The notes: generated from the sequence alone by a model not told the origin. 26,614 nt of DNA from Ga0077527 sp032128415 (GCA_032128415.1 JAQBGW010000053.1:1-26614); one strand, 5' to 3'. Counted from the stretch's first letter, positions 16,076-22,957 are shown. Numbers and translations are program-made.

Positions 16076-16859
16076 AACCCTGCCGTCTATACGCAGCATC
16101 GGCGCCAACGCCATCGATAGTGTGCTGCGTTTGGGCTACGCAGCGCGCTTTATCGGCCTGACGCTGGCGCATTCGGGTAGCTGTTTTGCGCGGCCGCGAC
16201 TGATCGTGCGCGAACTGTATTACACCGGCGCACTGTCGCTGATCATCATCCTGGTATCGGGTTTGTTTGTCGGCATGGTGCTGGGATTGCAGGGCTACCA
16301 GACGCTGACCACTTATGGCTCGGAATCCGCGTTGGGGGTACTGGTGGCGCTGTCACTGGTGCGCGAACTGGGGCCGGTGGTATCAGCACTGCTCTTCGCC
16401 AGCCGTGCCGGCTCGGCAATGACTGCGGAAATCGGCCTGATGAAGGCGACAGAGCAGCTCTCGGCAATGGAAATGATGGCGGTTGATCCGATCGCGCGCG
16501 TGGTGGCGCCGCGGTTTTGGGCGGGCGTGATCTCGATGCCGCTGCTGGCAGCGATATTCAGCGCCATGGGCATATTCGGCGGCTACGTCGTCGGCGTGGT
16601 GCTGATCGGCGTTGATGAGGGCTCATTCTGGTCGCAAATGCAGAGCTCGGTAGATGTGCGGGAAGACATCATCAACGGCGTGATCAAGAGTTTTGTGTTC
16701 GGAGTCGCCATTACCTGGATAGCATTGTTTGAGGGGTATGACGCGCCGCCGACCGCAGAGGGAGTTTCGGGCGCGACAACGCGCACCGTGGTAACGTCGT
16801 CCTTGGCGGTGCTGGGCCTCGATTTCATCCTGACTTCATTCATGTTCAGAGGTATTTAG
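16065..16859 (+). CDS. mlaE: MlaE, phospholipid transport permease
   Basis: MlaE is the inner-membrane permease of the Mla complex; two copies sit on MlaF dimers. The 264-residue product has an N-terminal amphipathic stretch and several hydrophobic helices (about 55-75, 90-110, 155-180, 205-230, 245-262). It contains the family blocks LVRELGPVVSALLFASRAGSAMTAEIGLMK (split here as LVRELGPVVSALL and SRAGSAMTAEIG) and MAVDPIARVVAPRFWAG. The start is GTG at 16065, with GAGGGG 4 bp upstream, inside the 3' end of mlaF. The length is the usual one. Assignment is secure from sequence and position. Confidence 0.93.
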   Translation: MPHRTLPSIRSIGANAIDSVLRLGYAARFIGLTLAHSGSCFARPRLIVRELYYTGALSLIIILVSGLFVGMVLGLQGYQTLTTYGSESALGVLVALSLVRELGPVVSALLFASRAGSAMTAEIGLMKATEQLSAMEMMAVDPIARVVAPRFWAGVISMPLLAAIFSAMGIFGGYVVGVVLIGVDEGSFWSQMQSSVDVREDIINGVIKSFVFGVAITWIALFEGYDAPPTAEGVSGATTRTVVTSSLAVLGLDFILTSFMFRGI

Positions 16860-16869
16860 ATAGTTCAGC

Positions 16870-16898
16870 GGTGCTTAATGGGTAGAGGTGCGTAATGG
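16870..16898 (+). repeat. near-duplicate at the mlaE-mlaD junction
   Basis: GGTGCTTAATGG (16870-16881) and GGTGCGTAATGG (16887-16898) differ at one base and are 17 bp apart. The second copy contains the mlaD start codon. The first ATG opens a five-codon frame (MGRGA) whose TAA overlaps the mlaD ATG as TAATG, so reinitiation is possible. Confidence 0.5.
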
Positions 16899-17368
16899 AA
16901 CGTTCTATGCTGGATTTATGGGTGGGCATATTTGTAGTCGCGGGCATGGCCGCGCTGGTGATCCTTGCCTTCAAGGTCGGCAACATGTCGAACTTTGGCG
17001 GCGGCGATACCTACGAAATCAGTGCCAACTTTGACAACATCGGCGGCTTGAAGCCGCGTGCACCGATCAAGAGCGCGGGCGTTGTGGTTGGACGAGTGAC
17101 GGCGATCAGCTTCAATAATGAGCGGTTCATGGCGAAAGTGACGCTGGCGGTGGACAGGACATACAAGTTTCCGAAGGACACCACGGCGTCGATACTGACC
17201 TCCGGGTTGCTCGGCGAACAGTATGTCGGGCTCGAAGGCGGCGGCGATGACAAGATGCTGAAAGCGGGCGATTCCATCCGGCTAACCCAATCCGCCGTGG
17301 TGCTGGAGAAATTGATCAGCCAGTTCCTGTTTGATAAGGCAGCCGAAGGGGCTCCGGCCAAAAAATAA
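16895..17368 (+). CDS. mlaD: MlaD, MCE-domain phospholipid-binding subunit
   Basis: This 157-residue protein has one N-terminal membrane anchor (about 7-26, LWVGIFVVAGMAALVILAF) and a single MCE domain. The family motif is visible in FDNIGGLKPRAPIKSAGVVVGRV and LTSGLLGEQYVGLEGG, the latter covering the pore-loop region. Six copies form the ring through which lipid passes between MlaC and MlaE. It lacks the longer C-terminal tail of the E. coli protein, ending in a short KAAEGAPAKK. That tail is encoded by the first unit of a 31-bp tandem duplication, and the stop is the first codon of the second unit. AGAGG lies 6 bp before the ATG. Confidence 0.93.
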   Translation: MERSMLDLWVGIFVVAGMAALVILAFKVGNMSNFGGGDTYEISANFDNIGGLKPRAPIKSAGVVVGRVTAISFNNERFMAKVTLAVDRTYKFPKDTTASILTSGLLGEQYVGLEGGGDDKMLKAGDSIRLTQSAVVLEKLISQFLFDKAAEGAPAKK

Positions 17369-17396
17369 GGCAGCCGAAGGGGCTCCGGCCAAAAAA
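17335..17396 (+). repeat. perfect 31-bp tandem duplication at the mlaD stop
   Basis: Two identical 31-bp units (17335-17365 and 17366-17396), each starting TAAGGCAGCCGAAGGGGCTC and ending in six A, are followed by a degenerate start of a third (TAAGGCGGCC). Unit 1 encodes the last residues of MlaD and the TAA stop is the first codon of unit 2. Removing one unit would leave the protein unchanged. Confidence 0.95.
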
Positions 17397-17465
17397 TAAG
17401 GCGGCCGCGGGATTGCCGGAGAAGAAATATAATGCAAAGCGGAAAGCAGATTAATGGAGCAAGTT

Positions 17466-18092
17466 ATGCGTAACCTATTGTTTATATTCATATATGTTTC
17501 ATTCTTTGGTTTGCAGCCGGCGGTTGCGGCGGAGCTGGTCGCGCCCGATGTGCTGGCGCGCAGCGTGACTGACGAAGTGGTCGGCATCCTGCGCACCGAC
17601 AAGGACATTCAGGCCGGCGACCAGCGCAAAGCGCGCGATCTGATCGAAACCAAACTCGCGCCGCATTTCAACTTTTCTGGCATGACCCGGCTCGCTCTCG
17701 GCAAGAACTGGAGAGCGGCCAGCCCGGATCAGCGCAAAGCGCTGGTTGCCGAATTCCGCGCACTGCTGGTGCAGACCTACACAGCGTCTCTGATGCTCTA
17801 CAAGGATCAGCAGATTGATTACCGCCCGCTGAAGATCGCACCGGAAGACAATGACGTGGTGGTGCGCTCGCTGGTGCGGGCGTCTGGTGGCGGCGAGCCG
17901 GTGCAGGTGGACTACGGCTTGGAGAAACTCGATGGCGGCTGGAAGGTTTACAACGTCAAAATCGCTGGCATCAGCCTGGTCGAATCGTACCGCAGCACCT
18001 TTAACACCGAGATTCAGAGAAATGGCATGGACGGCCTGATCAAGACACTGCGCGACAAAAATCATGCGCTGATCGCGCAGTCGGACAAATGA
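17466..18092 (+). CDS. mlaC: MlaC, periplasmic phospholipid carrier
   Basis: MlaC shuttles phospholipid across the periplasm between the outer-membrane MlaA complex and MlaD. I use the ATG at 17466 because GGAG lies 6 bp upstream. An in-frame ATG at 17454 would add four residues and lacks its own binding site. The 208-residue product has a signal peptide (MRNLLFIFIYVSFFGLQPAVAA). The MlaC/Ttg2D fold follows, with RKARDLIETKLAPHFNFSGMTRLALGKNWR (here as KLAPHFNFSGMTRLALG), QKALVAEF-type helix and a C-terminal WKVYNVKIAGISLVESYR block. Length is normal. The gap after mlaD is almost filled by the 31-bp duplication. Confidence 0.93.
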   Translation: MRNLLFIFIYVSFFGLQPAVAAELVAPDVLARSVTDEVVGILRTDKDIQAGDQRKARDLIETKLAPHFNFSGMTRLALGKNWRAASPDQRKALVAEFRALLVQTYTASLMLYKDQQIDYRPLKIAPEDNDVVVRSLVRASGGGEPVQVDYGLEKLDGGWKVYNVKIAGISLVESYRSTFNTEIQRNGMDGLIKTLRDKNHALIAQSDK

Positions 18093-18102
18093 TCGACCGT
18101 GC

Positions 18103-18384
18103 ATGATTGAATGTAATGAGGGGCGCTGCACGTTGCAGGGCGCCGTCAATCTGGAAAACGCGCTGGCGTTGCGCGAAGACGGTTTGCGGTTGTTTATTGC
18201 ACCCGAAGTCATACTGGATCTGTCCGGTGTCACCGAAGTCGACTCGGCCGCAGTGAGTCTGTTGTTTGAATGGCGCCGCGCCGCACTGGCGGCCGACCGC
18301 AGTATCCGCTACGTCAATCTTCCGGAAAATCTCACCAGCCTGGCGAAGCTCTACGGCGTCACGGAACTTGTCGGCGCGGAATAG
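18103..18384 (+). CDS. mlaB: MlaB, STAS-domain subunit
   Basis: This 93-residue cytoplasmic STAS protein corresponds to MlaB, which binds MlaF and is needed for its stability and activity. The typical features are GAVNLENALALREDG at the start, the ILDLSGVTEVDSAAVSLLFEW core (as LDLSGVTEVDSAAVSLL, with the conserved DSA turn), and NLPENLTSLAKLYGVTELV at the C-terminus. Domain length matches the family. It lies 10 bp after mlaC and 51 bp before the next ABC gene. No strong ribosome binding site is visible. Confidence 0.9.
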   Translation: MIECNEGRCTLQGAVNLENALALREDGLRLFIAPEVILDLSGVTEVDSAAVSLLFEWRRAALAADRSIRYVNLPENLTSLAKLYGVTELVGAE

Positions 18385-18435
18385 GGTTGGCGGACTGCGC
18401 GGCGGCGCCCGTACGCTGTGCGCCCATAGCCGGTC

Positions 18436-19335
18436 ATGACACCCGCCATCGAAGTCATTGATGTCACCAAGCACTACGGTGATCTGCAGGCGCTGGCCGG
18501 CATCAGCCTGAACATTGCGCCGGGAGAATTTTTCGGACTGCTGGGTCCGAACGGTGCGGGCAAGACCACGCTGATCAGCATACTCGCCGGATTAACGCGA
18601 GCGAGCAGCGGCACCGCCCGCGTCATGGGCCACGATGTGGTGGTCGATTACCGCGCGGCGCGGAGCGCGCTGGGTGTGGTGCCGCAGGAGCTGGTGTTCG
18701 ATCCCTTTTTTACGGTACGTGAGGCGCTGACCATCCAGTCCGGGTATTTCGGGTTGCGCGACAACCGCGCGTGGATTGACGAGGTGATCGAGCATCTCGA
18801 TCTGGGTGACAAGGCCGACGTCAACATGCGCACGCTCTCCGGCGGCATGAAGCGGCGGGTATTGGTGGCGCAGGCGCTGGTGCACAAGCCGCCGGTCATC
18901 GTGCTCGACGAGCCGACCGCAGGTGTTGACGTCGAGCTGCGCCAGGCACTGTGGCGTTTTATCCGGCGGCTGAACCGCGACGGCCACACCGTGGTGCTGA
19001 CGACGCATTATCTGGAAGAGGCCGAGACGTTGTGCAGCCGCATCGCCATGCTGAAGCAAGGGCGTATCGTCGCGCTTGACCGCACCGAAAATCTGCTGCG
19101 GCTGCATTCAGGCTGTTACGTTGAGTTGCGACTCACCGGGCTGCTGCCCGCGCCGCTGGAACCGCTGGTGGCTGAGCGACGCGAAGACGGCGCAATCCGT
19201 CTGGCGCTGGAGGAGTATGGTGAGGTCGAAACAGTGATGGCCGCGCTGCGTGCGGCGCACATCGGCGTGCAGGAGATGGAGATCATGCAGCCGGACCTGG
19301 AGGAAGTATTTGTGCAGATCATGAAAAAATCCTGA
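18436..19335 (+). CDS. yadG: YadG-like ABC-2 exporter ATPase
   Basis: This 299-residue ATPase has Walker A GPNGAGKT (37-44), a Q-loop at VVPQE (81-85), signature LSGGMKRR (134-141), Walker B VIVLDEP (154-160), D-loop AGVD and H-loop His191 in TTHYLEEAE. A C-terminal regulatory extension ends LEEVFVQIMKKS. The sequence style matches YadG. It pairs with the permease downstream. Its location in the mla-murA operon suggests an envelope lipid or glycan role, but the substrate of YadGH-type transporters is not known. The TGA stop overlaps the ATG of a short repeat frame that bridges to the permease. Confidence 0.88.
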   Translation: MTPAIEVIDVTKHYGDLQALAGISLNIAPGEFFGLLGPNGAGKTTLISILAGLTRASSGTARVMGHDVVVDYRAARSALGVVPQELVFDPFFTVREALTIQSGYFGLRDNRAWIDEVIEHLDLGDKADVNMRTLSGGMKRRVLVAQALVHKPPVIVLDEPTAGVDVELRQALWRFIRRLNRDGHTVVLTTHYLEEAETLCSRIAMLKQGRIVALDRTENLLRLHSGCYVELRLTGLLPAPLEPLVAERREDGAIRLALEEYGEVETVMAALRAAHIGVQEMEIMQPDLEEVFVQIMKKS

Positions 19336-19379
19336 TGAAGCGAGATGTTATGAAGCAAGATGTTATGAAGCGGGATGAG
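19335..19379 (+). repeat. three 15-bp tandem repeats between yadG and yadH
   Basis: The units are ATGAAGCGAGATGTT (19335-19349), ATGAAGCAAGATGTT (19350-19364) and ATGAAGCGGGATGAG (19365-19379). They fill nearly the entire gap between the two genes. Confidence 0.92.
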
Positions 19380-19388
19380 ATGCCATGA
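19335..19388 (+). CDS. possible 17-residue coupling ORF of pentapeptide repeats
   Basis: An ATG overlapping the yadG stop as TGATG starts a frame reading MKRDV-MKQDV-MKRDE-MP and ends at TGA 19386-19388, overlapping the yadH ATG as ATGA. It is made of three 15-bp repeats. It may simply carry ribosomes from yadG to yadH rather than make a functional peptide. There is no family to compare with, so it could equally be an accident of the repeats. Confidence 0.3.
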   Translation: MKRDVMKQDVMKRDEMP

Positions 19389-20140
19389 CCGGCTTCTACA
19401 CCTTGTTCTACAAGGAATGGCTGCGCTTCTGGAAAGTCAGCGTGCAGACCGTGCTCGCGCCGGTGCTGACGGCGCTGCTCTACCTGCTGGTGTTCGGCCA
19501 TGCGTTGCGCGGTCGGGTCGAGGTATTTCCGGGCATCGAATACACGACTTTTTTGATCCCCGGTCTGGCGATGATGTCGGTGCTGCAGAATGCCTTCGCC
19601 AATGCGTCATCGAGCCTGATGCAGTCCAAAATGACCGGCAACATTGTATTCGTGTTGCTGCCGCCGCTGTCACACCGCGAATTTTTCCTGGCCTATCTGC
19701 TGGCGGCGATGGCGCGCGGCATCATCGTCGGCGTGGGTGTGCTGCTGGCGTCGCTGTGGTTCGTGCCGCTGCCGCTGGCACATCCGTTGTGGGTGCTAGC
19801 CTTCGGTGTGGCCAGCTGCGCAGTGATGGGGACGTTGGGCATCGTTGCCGGCATCTATTCCGACAAGATTGACCAACTTGCGGCGTTCACCAACTTTATC
19901 ATTCTGCCGCTCACTTTCCTGTCGGGCGTGTTCTACTCGATCCACTCTCTGCCACCGTTCTGGCAGCTAGCTTCACACCTGAACCCGGTGTTCTACATGA
20001 TTGACGGTTTCCGCTATGGGTTCTTCGGTGCAGCTGACGCGGCGCCGTGGTTGAGCCTGACTATTGTCGGTGCGAGTTTTATCGCCTTATCATTGCTGAC
20101 CCTGACGCTGCTGCGTACAGGTTATAAGTTGAGACCTTGA
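19385..20140 (+). CDS. yadH: YadH-like ABC-2 type permease
   Basis: This 251-residue integral membrane protein has six hydrophobic segments and the ABC-2 family signature near its C-terminal half: IILPLTFLSGVFYSIHSLPP, followed by LNPVFYMIDGFRYGFFG. The N-terminus MTGFYTLFYKEWLRFWK is the usual amphipathic coupling region. It forms the transmembrane half of the exporter with the preceding ATPase. It starts inside the stop of the short repeat frame (ATGA). The stop TGA (20138-20140) overlaps a TTG codon that opens a repeat-encoded extension of the bolA frame. Length matches YadH. Confidence 0.9.
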   Translation: MTGFYTLFYKEWLRFWKVSVQTVLAPVLTALLYLLVFGHALRGRVEVFPGIEYTTFLIPGLAMMSVLQNAFANASSSLMQSKMTGNIVFVLLPPLSHREFFLAYLLAAMARGIIVGVGVLLASLWFVPLPLAHPLWVLAFGVASCAVMGTLGIVAGIYSDKIDQLAAFTNFIILPLTFLSGVFYSIHSLPPFWQLASHLNPVFYMIDGFRYGFFGAADAAPWLSLTIVGASFIALSLLTLTLLRTGYKLRP

Positions 20141-20196
20141 ATCGTGAGAACTTTAATCGTAAGAACTTTAATCGTAAGACCCTGAATCGAGTATTC
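20137..20196 (+). repeat. 15-bp tandem repeats between yadH and bolA
   Basis: Units TTGAATCGTGAGAAC (20137-20151), TTTAATCGTAAGAAC (20152-20166) and TTTAATCGTAAGACC (20167-20181) are followed by a degenerate fourth (CTGAATCGAGTATTC). They are in frame with bolA and would read NRENF-NRKNF-NRKTL-NRVFH if translation began at the TTG overlapping the yadH stop. Confidence 0.9.
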
Positions 20197-20199
20197 CAT

Positions 20200-20433
20200 A
20201 TGGCGACAGCTGAAAGCATCAAACAATCCATTACCGCCGGCCTTGAGTGCCTGCACGTCGAAGTTGACGGCGACGGCCATCACTGGGAGGCTGTCATTGT
20301 CAGCCCGGCTTTTCGCAGCAAGAACAAGGTGCAACAGCACCAGCTTGTCTATAAGGCGCTCGGTGACCGCATGCGCGAGGAAATCCACGCGTTGTCGATG
20401 AAGACTCTGACACCGGAAGAGTGGACGAGCTGA
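20200..20433 (+). CDS. ibaG: BolA family protein (IbaG/YrbA)
   Basis: This 77-residue product is a BolA-fold protein of the IbaG type, encoded between mla and murA as in many proteobacteria. Conserved blocks are DGHHWEAVIVSPAF with the metal-ligand His region, HQLVYKALGDRM and the C-terminal HALSMKTLTPEEW. BolA proteins work with monothiol glutaredoxins in iron-sulfur cluster handling, and IbaG is linked to acid stress. I place the start at ATG 20200. The frame is open 21 codons further to a TTG through the tandem repeats, but that extension is not part of the family. No clear Shine-Dalgarno precedes the ATG. Confidence 0.9.
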   Translation: MATAESIKQSITAGLECLHVEVDGDGHHWEAVIVSPAFRSKNKVQQHQLVYKALGDRMREEIHALSMKTLTPEEWTS

Positions 20434-20446
20434 CGATCGGCGTCAG
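20430..20446. other. small hairpin in the bolA-murA gap
   Basis: CTGACG-ATCGG-CGTCAG is a perfect 6-bp stem with a 5-base loop, starting in the bolA stop codon. There is no T-run, so it is not a clear terminator. It might protect or separate messages. Confidence 0.3.
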
Positions 20447-20466
20447 TGTTTAGGAAAGAACCATAA

Positions 20467-21720
20467 ATGGACAAGCTGGTCATCGAAGGCGGCGTACCGC
20501 TGGCTGGAAGCGTAGCCATTTCCGGCGCCAAAAACGCCGCGCTGCCGATATTGACCGCAGCGCTGCTGACCGACGAGCCGCTAATCGTCGATAACGTGCC
20601 GCATCTGCGCGATGTCTCGACCATGCTCAATCTGCTGATGCAGATGGGTGTAACCGCAGTGTTGGACGAAAAAGGCAGCGTCGAATTGCGCGCGGCGAAG
20701 ATCACCGATCCTGTCGCTTCCTACGAGCTGGTGAAGACCATGCGTGCCTCGGTGCTGGTGCTGGGGCCGCTGGTGGCTCGGCTGGGCGAGGCGCGGGTGT
20801 CGTTGCCTGGCGGTTGCGCTATCGGTCTGCGTCCGGTCGATCAGCATCTCAAGGGATTGCAGACGATGGGTGCCGCCATCGACATGGAGCACGGCTATAT
20901 GATTGCACGCGCGAAACGGCTGAAGGGCGCGCGCATCCGCATGGACATCGTCACCGTCACCGGCACCGAGAATCTGATGATGGCGGCGACACTGGCCGAC
21001 GGCGTCACCGTCATCGAGAACGCCGCGCGGGAACCGGAAATTCCCGATCTTGCCGCCTGCCTGACGGCGATGGGCGCGAAGATTAGCGGTGCGGGCACCG
21101 ATGTGATCACCGTCGAGGGGGTGGCACGGCTGCATGGTGCGCGCCACGCGGTGATGCCGGATCGCATCGAAACCGGTACCTTTCTGGCGGCTGCGGCGGC
21201 CACCGGCGGTGATGTGCGGCTGACCGGCGCGCGTCCGCATACGCTGGACGCGGTGCTCGACAAGTTGCGCGAAGCTGGTGTGCGCATCGAAACCGGCGCC
21301 GACTGGATCCACGTCAAAGCCAATGGGGCGCTGCAGGCGGCCAGTGTGCGCACTGCGCCGTACCCGGCGTTTCCGACCGATATGCAGGCGCAGTTCATGG
21401 CGCTGAACAGCGTGGCGCAAGGCACCTCGCGGATGGTCGAAACCATTTTCGAGAACCGCTTCATGCATGTACAGGAATTGAGGCGCCTCGGTGCCGACAT
21501 CGAGGTCGAGGGCAATGCCGCGATCATCAGGGGCGTGGCGCATCTGGACGGCGCCACGGTGATGGCCACCGACCTGCGCGCCTCGGCAAGCCTGGTGGTG
21601 GCGGGGCTGGTTGCGCGCGGCACGACGACGGTGGAGCGTATTTACCATCTTGATCGCGGTTACGAGCGCATCGAGGAAAAGCTGTCGCGGCTGGGCGCGC
21701 GTATCCGTCGGGAGCGCTGA
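20467..21720 (+). CDS. murA: MurA, UDP-N-acetylglucosamine 1-carboxyvinyltransferase
   Basis: MurA catalyses the first committed step of peptidoglycan synthesis, transferring enolpyruvate from PEP to UDP-GlcNAc in the cytoplasm. The 417-residue product matches the family from end to end: SGAKNAALP with Lys22 and Asn23, the active-site loop LPGGCAIGLRPVDQH with catalytic Cys117 (the fosfomycin target), and TGTENLMMAA, PDRIETGTF, FPTDMQAQFMAL and DLRASASLV. All key residues are present, so normal activity and fosfomycin sensitivity of the enzyme are expected. An AGGA about 11 bp upstream is the likely ribosome binding site. It is the last gene of the envelope operon before the accessory insertion. 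Confidence 0.97.
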   Translation: MDKLVIEGGVPLAGSVAISGAKNAALPILTAALLTDEPLIVDNVPHLRDVSTMLNLLMQMGVTAVLDEKGSVELRAAKITDPVASYELVKTMRASVLVLGPLVARLGEARVSLPGGCAIGLRPVDQHLKGLQTMGAAIDMEHGYMIARAKRLKGARIRMDIVTVTGTENLMMAATLADGVTVIENAAREPEIPDLAACLTAMGAKISGAGTDVITVEGVARLHGARHAVMPDRIETGTFLAAAAATGGDVRLTGARPHTLDAVLDKLREAGVRIETGADWIHVKANGALQAASVRTAPYPAFPTDMQAQFMALNSVAQGTSRMVETIFENRFMHVQELRRLGADIEVEGNAAIIRGVAHLDGATVMATDLRASASLVVAGLVARGTTTVERIYHLDRGYERIEEKLSRLGARIRRER

Positions 21721-21762
21721 AGAAACGCAGATTTTTTTAATCAACAAATGAATTAAACTCCT

Positions 21763-21828
21763 CCTCCCCCCGCTTGCGTGGGGAGGGTTAGGGTCAAGGG
21801 AACACTTGGAGCGAAGCAGAGGGGAGGT
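21763..21828. repeat. REP-like GC-rich palindromic repeat
   Basis: CCTCCCC (21763-21769, with the start of a longer C-run) pairs with GGGGAGG (21780-21786) around a CGCTTGCG-like tip. A GGTTAGGGTCAAGGG tail follows, and a second GGGGAGG at 21821-21827 can pair with the same C-rich arm. This composition is typical of dispersed extragenic repeats in proteobacteria. The second GGGGAGG lies 7 bp before the ATG of the LigA-like gene and is its likely Shine-Dalgarno. Upstream, 21732-21738 is a T7 run without a convincing stem. Confidence 0.55.
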
Positions 21829-21834
21829 TGGTCG

Positions 21835-22095
21835 ATGCGTGATTACCAGTTGAGCAAACTGTTTTTCGATCTGCAGGATCCGGCGAAAGCTACCGAGTTT
21901 CGCGCCGGTCGCGCCCCGGTGCTGGATCGTTATGCGCTGCAGCCGGAAGTGCGCGCCGCGGTGGAAGCTGACGATGTGGCGTTTCTGTCGAAGCGGGTCA
22001 ATCCGTACCTGCTGCGCTTCTATTTTCTGGTCGCCGGCATGCCGGAGGAAGAGTTTCTGAGCCGCATCCGCGCTACTGGAGCTACTCATGGCTGA
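21835..22095 (+). CDS. LigA-like small subunit of extradiol ring-cleavage dioxygenase
   Basis: This 86-residue helical protein resembles LigA, the alpha subunit of protocatechuate 4,5-dioxygenase, which caps the active site of the LigB subunit. The matching part is LQPEVRAAVEADDVAFLSKRV followed by NPYLLRFYF and GMPEEEFLSRI. The start is ATG 21835 (MRDYQLSKLFF) with GGGGAGG 7 bp upstream. An in-frame GTG further upstream would run through the REP-like repeat and is rejected. It overlaps the large subunit gene by 8 bp, so the two are coupled. The substrate is unknown. Confidence 0.82.
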   Translation: MRDYQLSKLFFDLQDPAKATEFRAGRAPVLDRYALQPEVRAAVEADDVAFLSKRVNPYLLRFYFLVAGMPEEEFLSRIRATGATHG

Positions 22096-22924
22096 ACTCG
22101 CCGGTGTGTTTGCGGCCAGCCACGGACCGTTGATTATCCGTAAGTGGGCGGTGGTGCCGCCTGCTAATCAGCTGGTGCTGAACAACGCGTTCGCCGAATT
22201 GGGCCGGCGTATTCAGGCGGCGCGGCTCGACGCGCTGGTGATCATTTCGCCCGACCACTGGGTCAATTTTTTTCTCGACAACCTGCCGATGATCTGCATC
22301 GGCGTCGGCGAAACCCACGACGGACCCAACGAGCCGTGGATGGCAAAGGAGTTTCCGCACCCGACGCTGCCGGGGCACCCGCAGCTTGCACACCACATTC
22401 TCGACACCGCGCTGGCGTCGGGTTTTGAGCCATCAGTGTCGCACCGGATGATTCTCGACCACGGTTTTTGCATTCCGCTGCTGAAGGCAGGGATCGCGCC
22501 GCTGCCGATCGTGCCCGTCGTGTTCAACGACATCGAGCCGCCGTTTCCGTCAGTGTCGCGTTGTTATGCCTGGGGTGAAATGCTGGCGCGGGCGATCACC
22601 AGCATGCCCGGCAAGCTGCGCGTTGGCGTGCTCGGCAGCGGCGGGTTGAGTCACTCCATCGGCGAGGCCACCATGGGCTTGATTGAGGAAGAATTCGACC
22701 GCGAATGCCTCGCCCATTTTCAGCATGGCGATCCGGCGGCGTTGTGTGCTTTCCTCGAGCAGCGCCTGCCGCAGGTCGGCAACGGCGCATCAGAGATTCG
22801 AAACTGGGTTGCCGCGCATGGCGTCGCCGGCGGGCGGGGTTTCGACTTGATTAATTACAGCGTAGTGCCCGAAGTGATTGTCGGCTGCGGGTTTGCGGCG
22901 TGGAATCTGGCTGCACGCAGTTAA
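22088..22924 (+). CDS. LigB-like catalytic subunit of extradiol dioxygenase
   Basis: This 278-residue protein belongs to the type II (LigB) extradiol dioxygenases, Fe(II) enzymes that open catecholic rings. The known LigB residues have counterparts at nearly the same spacing: His12 (ASHGP) and His57 (SPDHW) with Glu236 (GASEIRNW) as metal ligands, His189 (GGLSHSIGE) as the catalytic base, and His125 (LDHGF). The cleft motif NSVVPE-type ending (NYSVVPEVIVGCG) is also present. The substrate could be protocatechuate, gallate or another catechol; no other ring-degradation genes are nearby. GGAG lies 6 bp before the ATG. It seems complete and active. Confidence 0.87.
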   Translation: MAELAGVFAASHGPLIIRKWAVVPPANQLVLNNAFAELGRRIQAARLDALVIISPDHWVNFFLDNLPMICIGVGETHDGPNEPWMAKEFPHPTLPGHPQLAHHILDTALASGFEPSVSHRMILDHGFCIPLLKAGIAPLPIVPVVFNDIEPPFPSVSRCYAWGEMLARAITSMPGKLRVGVLGSGGLSHSIGEATMGLIEEEFDRECLAHFQHGDPAALCAFLEQRLPQVGNGASEIRNWVAAHGVAGGRGFDLINYSVVPEVIVGCGFAAWNLAARS

Positions 22925-22931
22925 TCTGCGT
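22915..22931. other. hairpin at the 3' end of the dioxygenase gene
   Basis: ACGCAG-TTAAT-CTGCGT is a perfect 6-bp stem spanning the TAA stop. The next gene is convergent and ends 26 bp further on, so it could serve transcription ending from either side, but no T-run follows. Confidence 0.3.
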
Positions 22932-22957
22932 CGCGGAAATACGCGTATTCAGTTATT

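Noticed and set aside
21721..21762. Rho-independent terminator after murA
   Set aside because: There is a run of seven T, but only a 3-bp stem can be formed in front of it.
20581..22089. 502-codon open frame antisense to murA and the LigA-like gene
   Set aside because: It lies opposite strongly conserved genes, has no recognisable domains, and long antisense frames are expected at this GC content.
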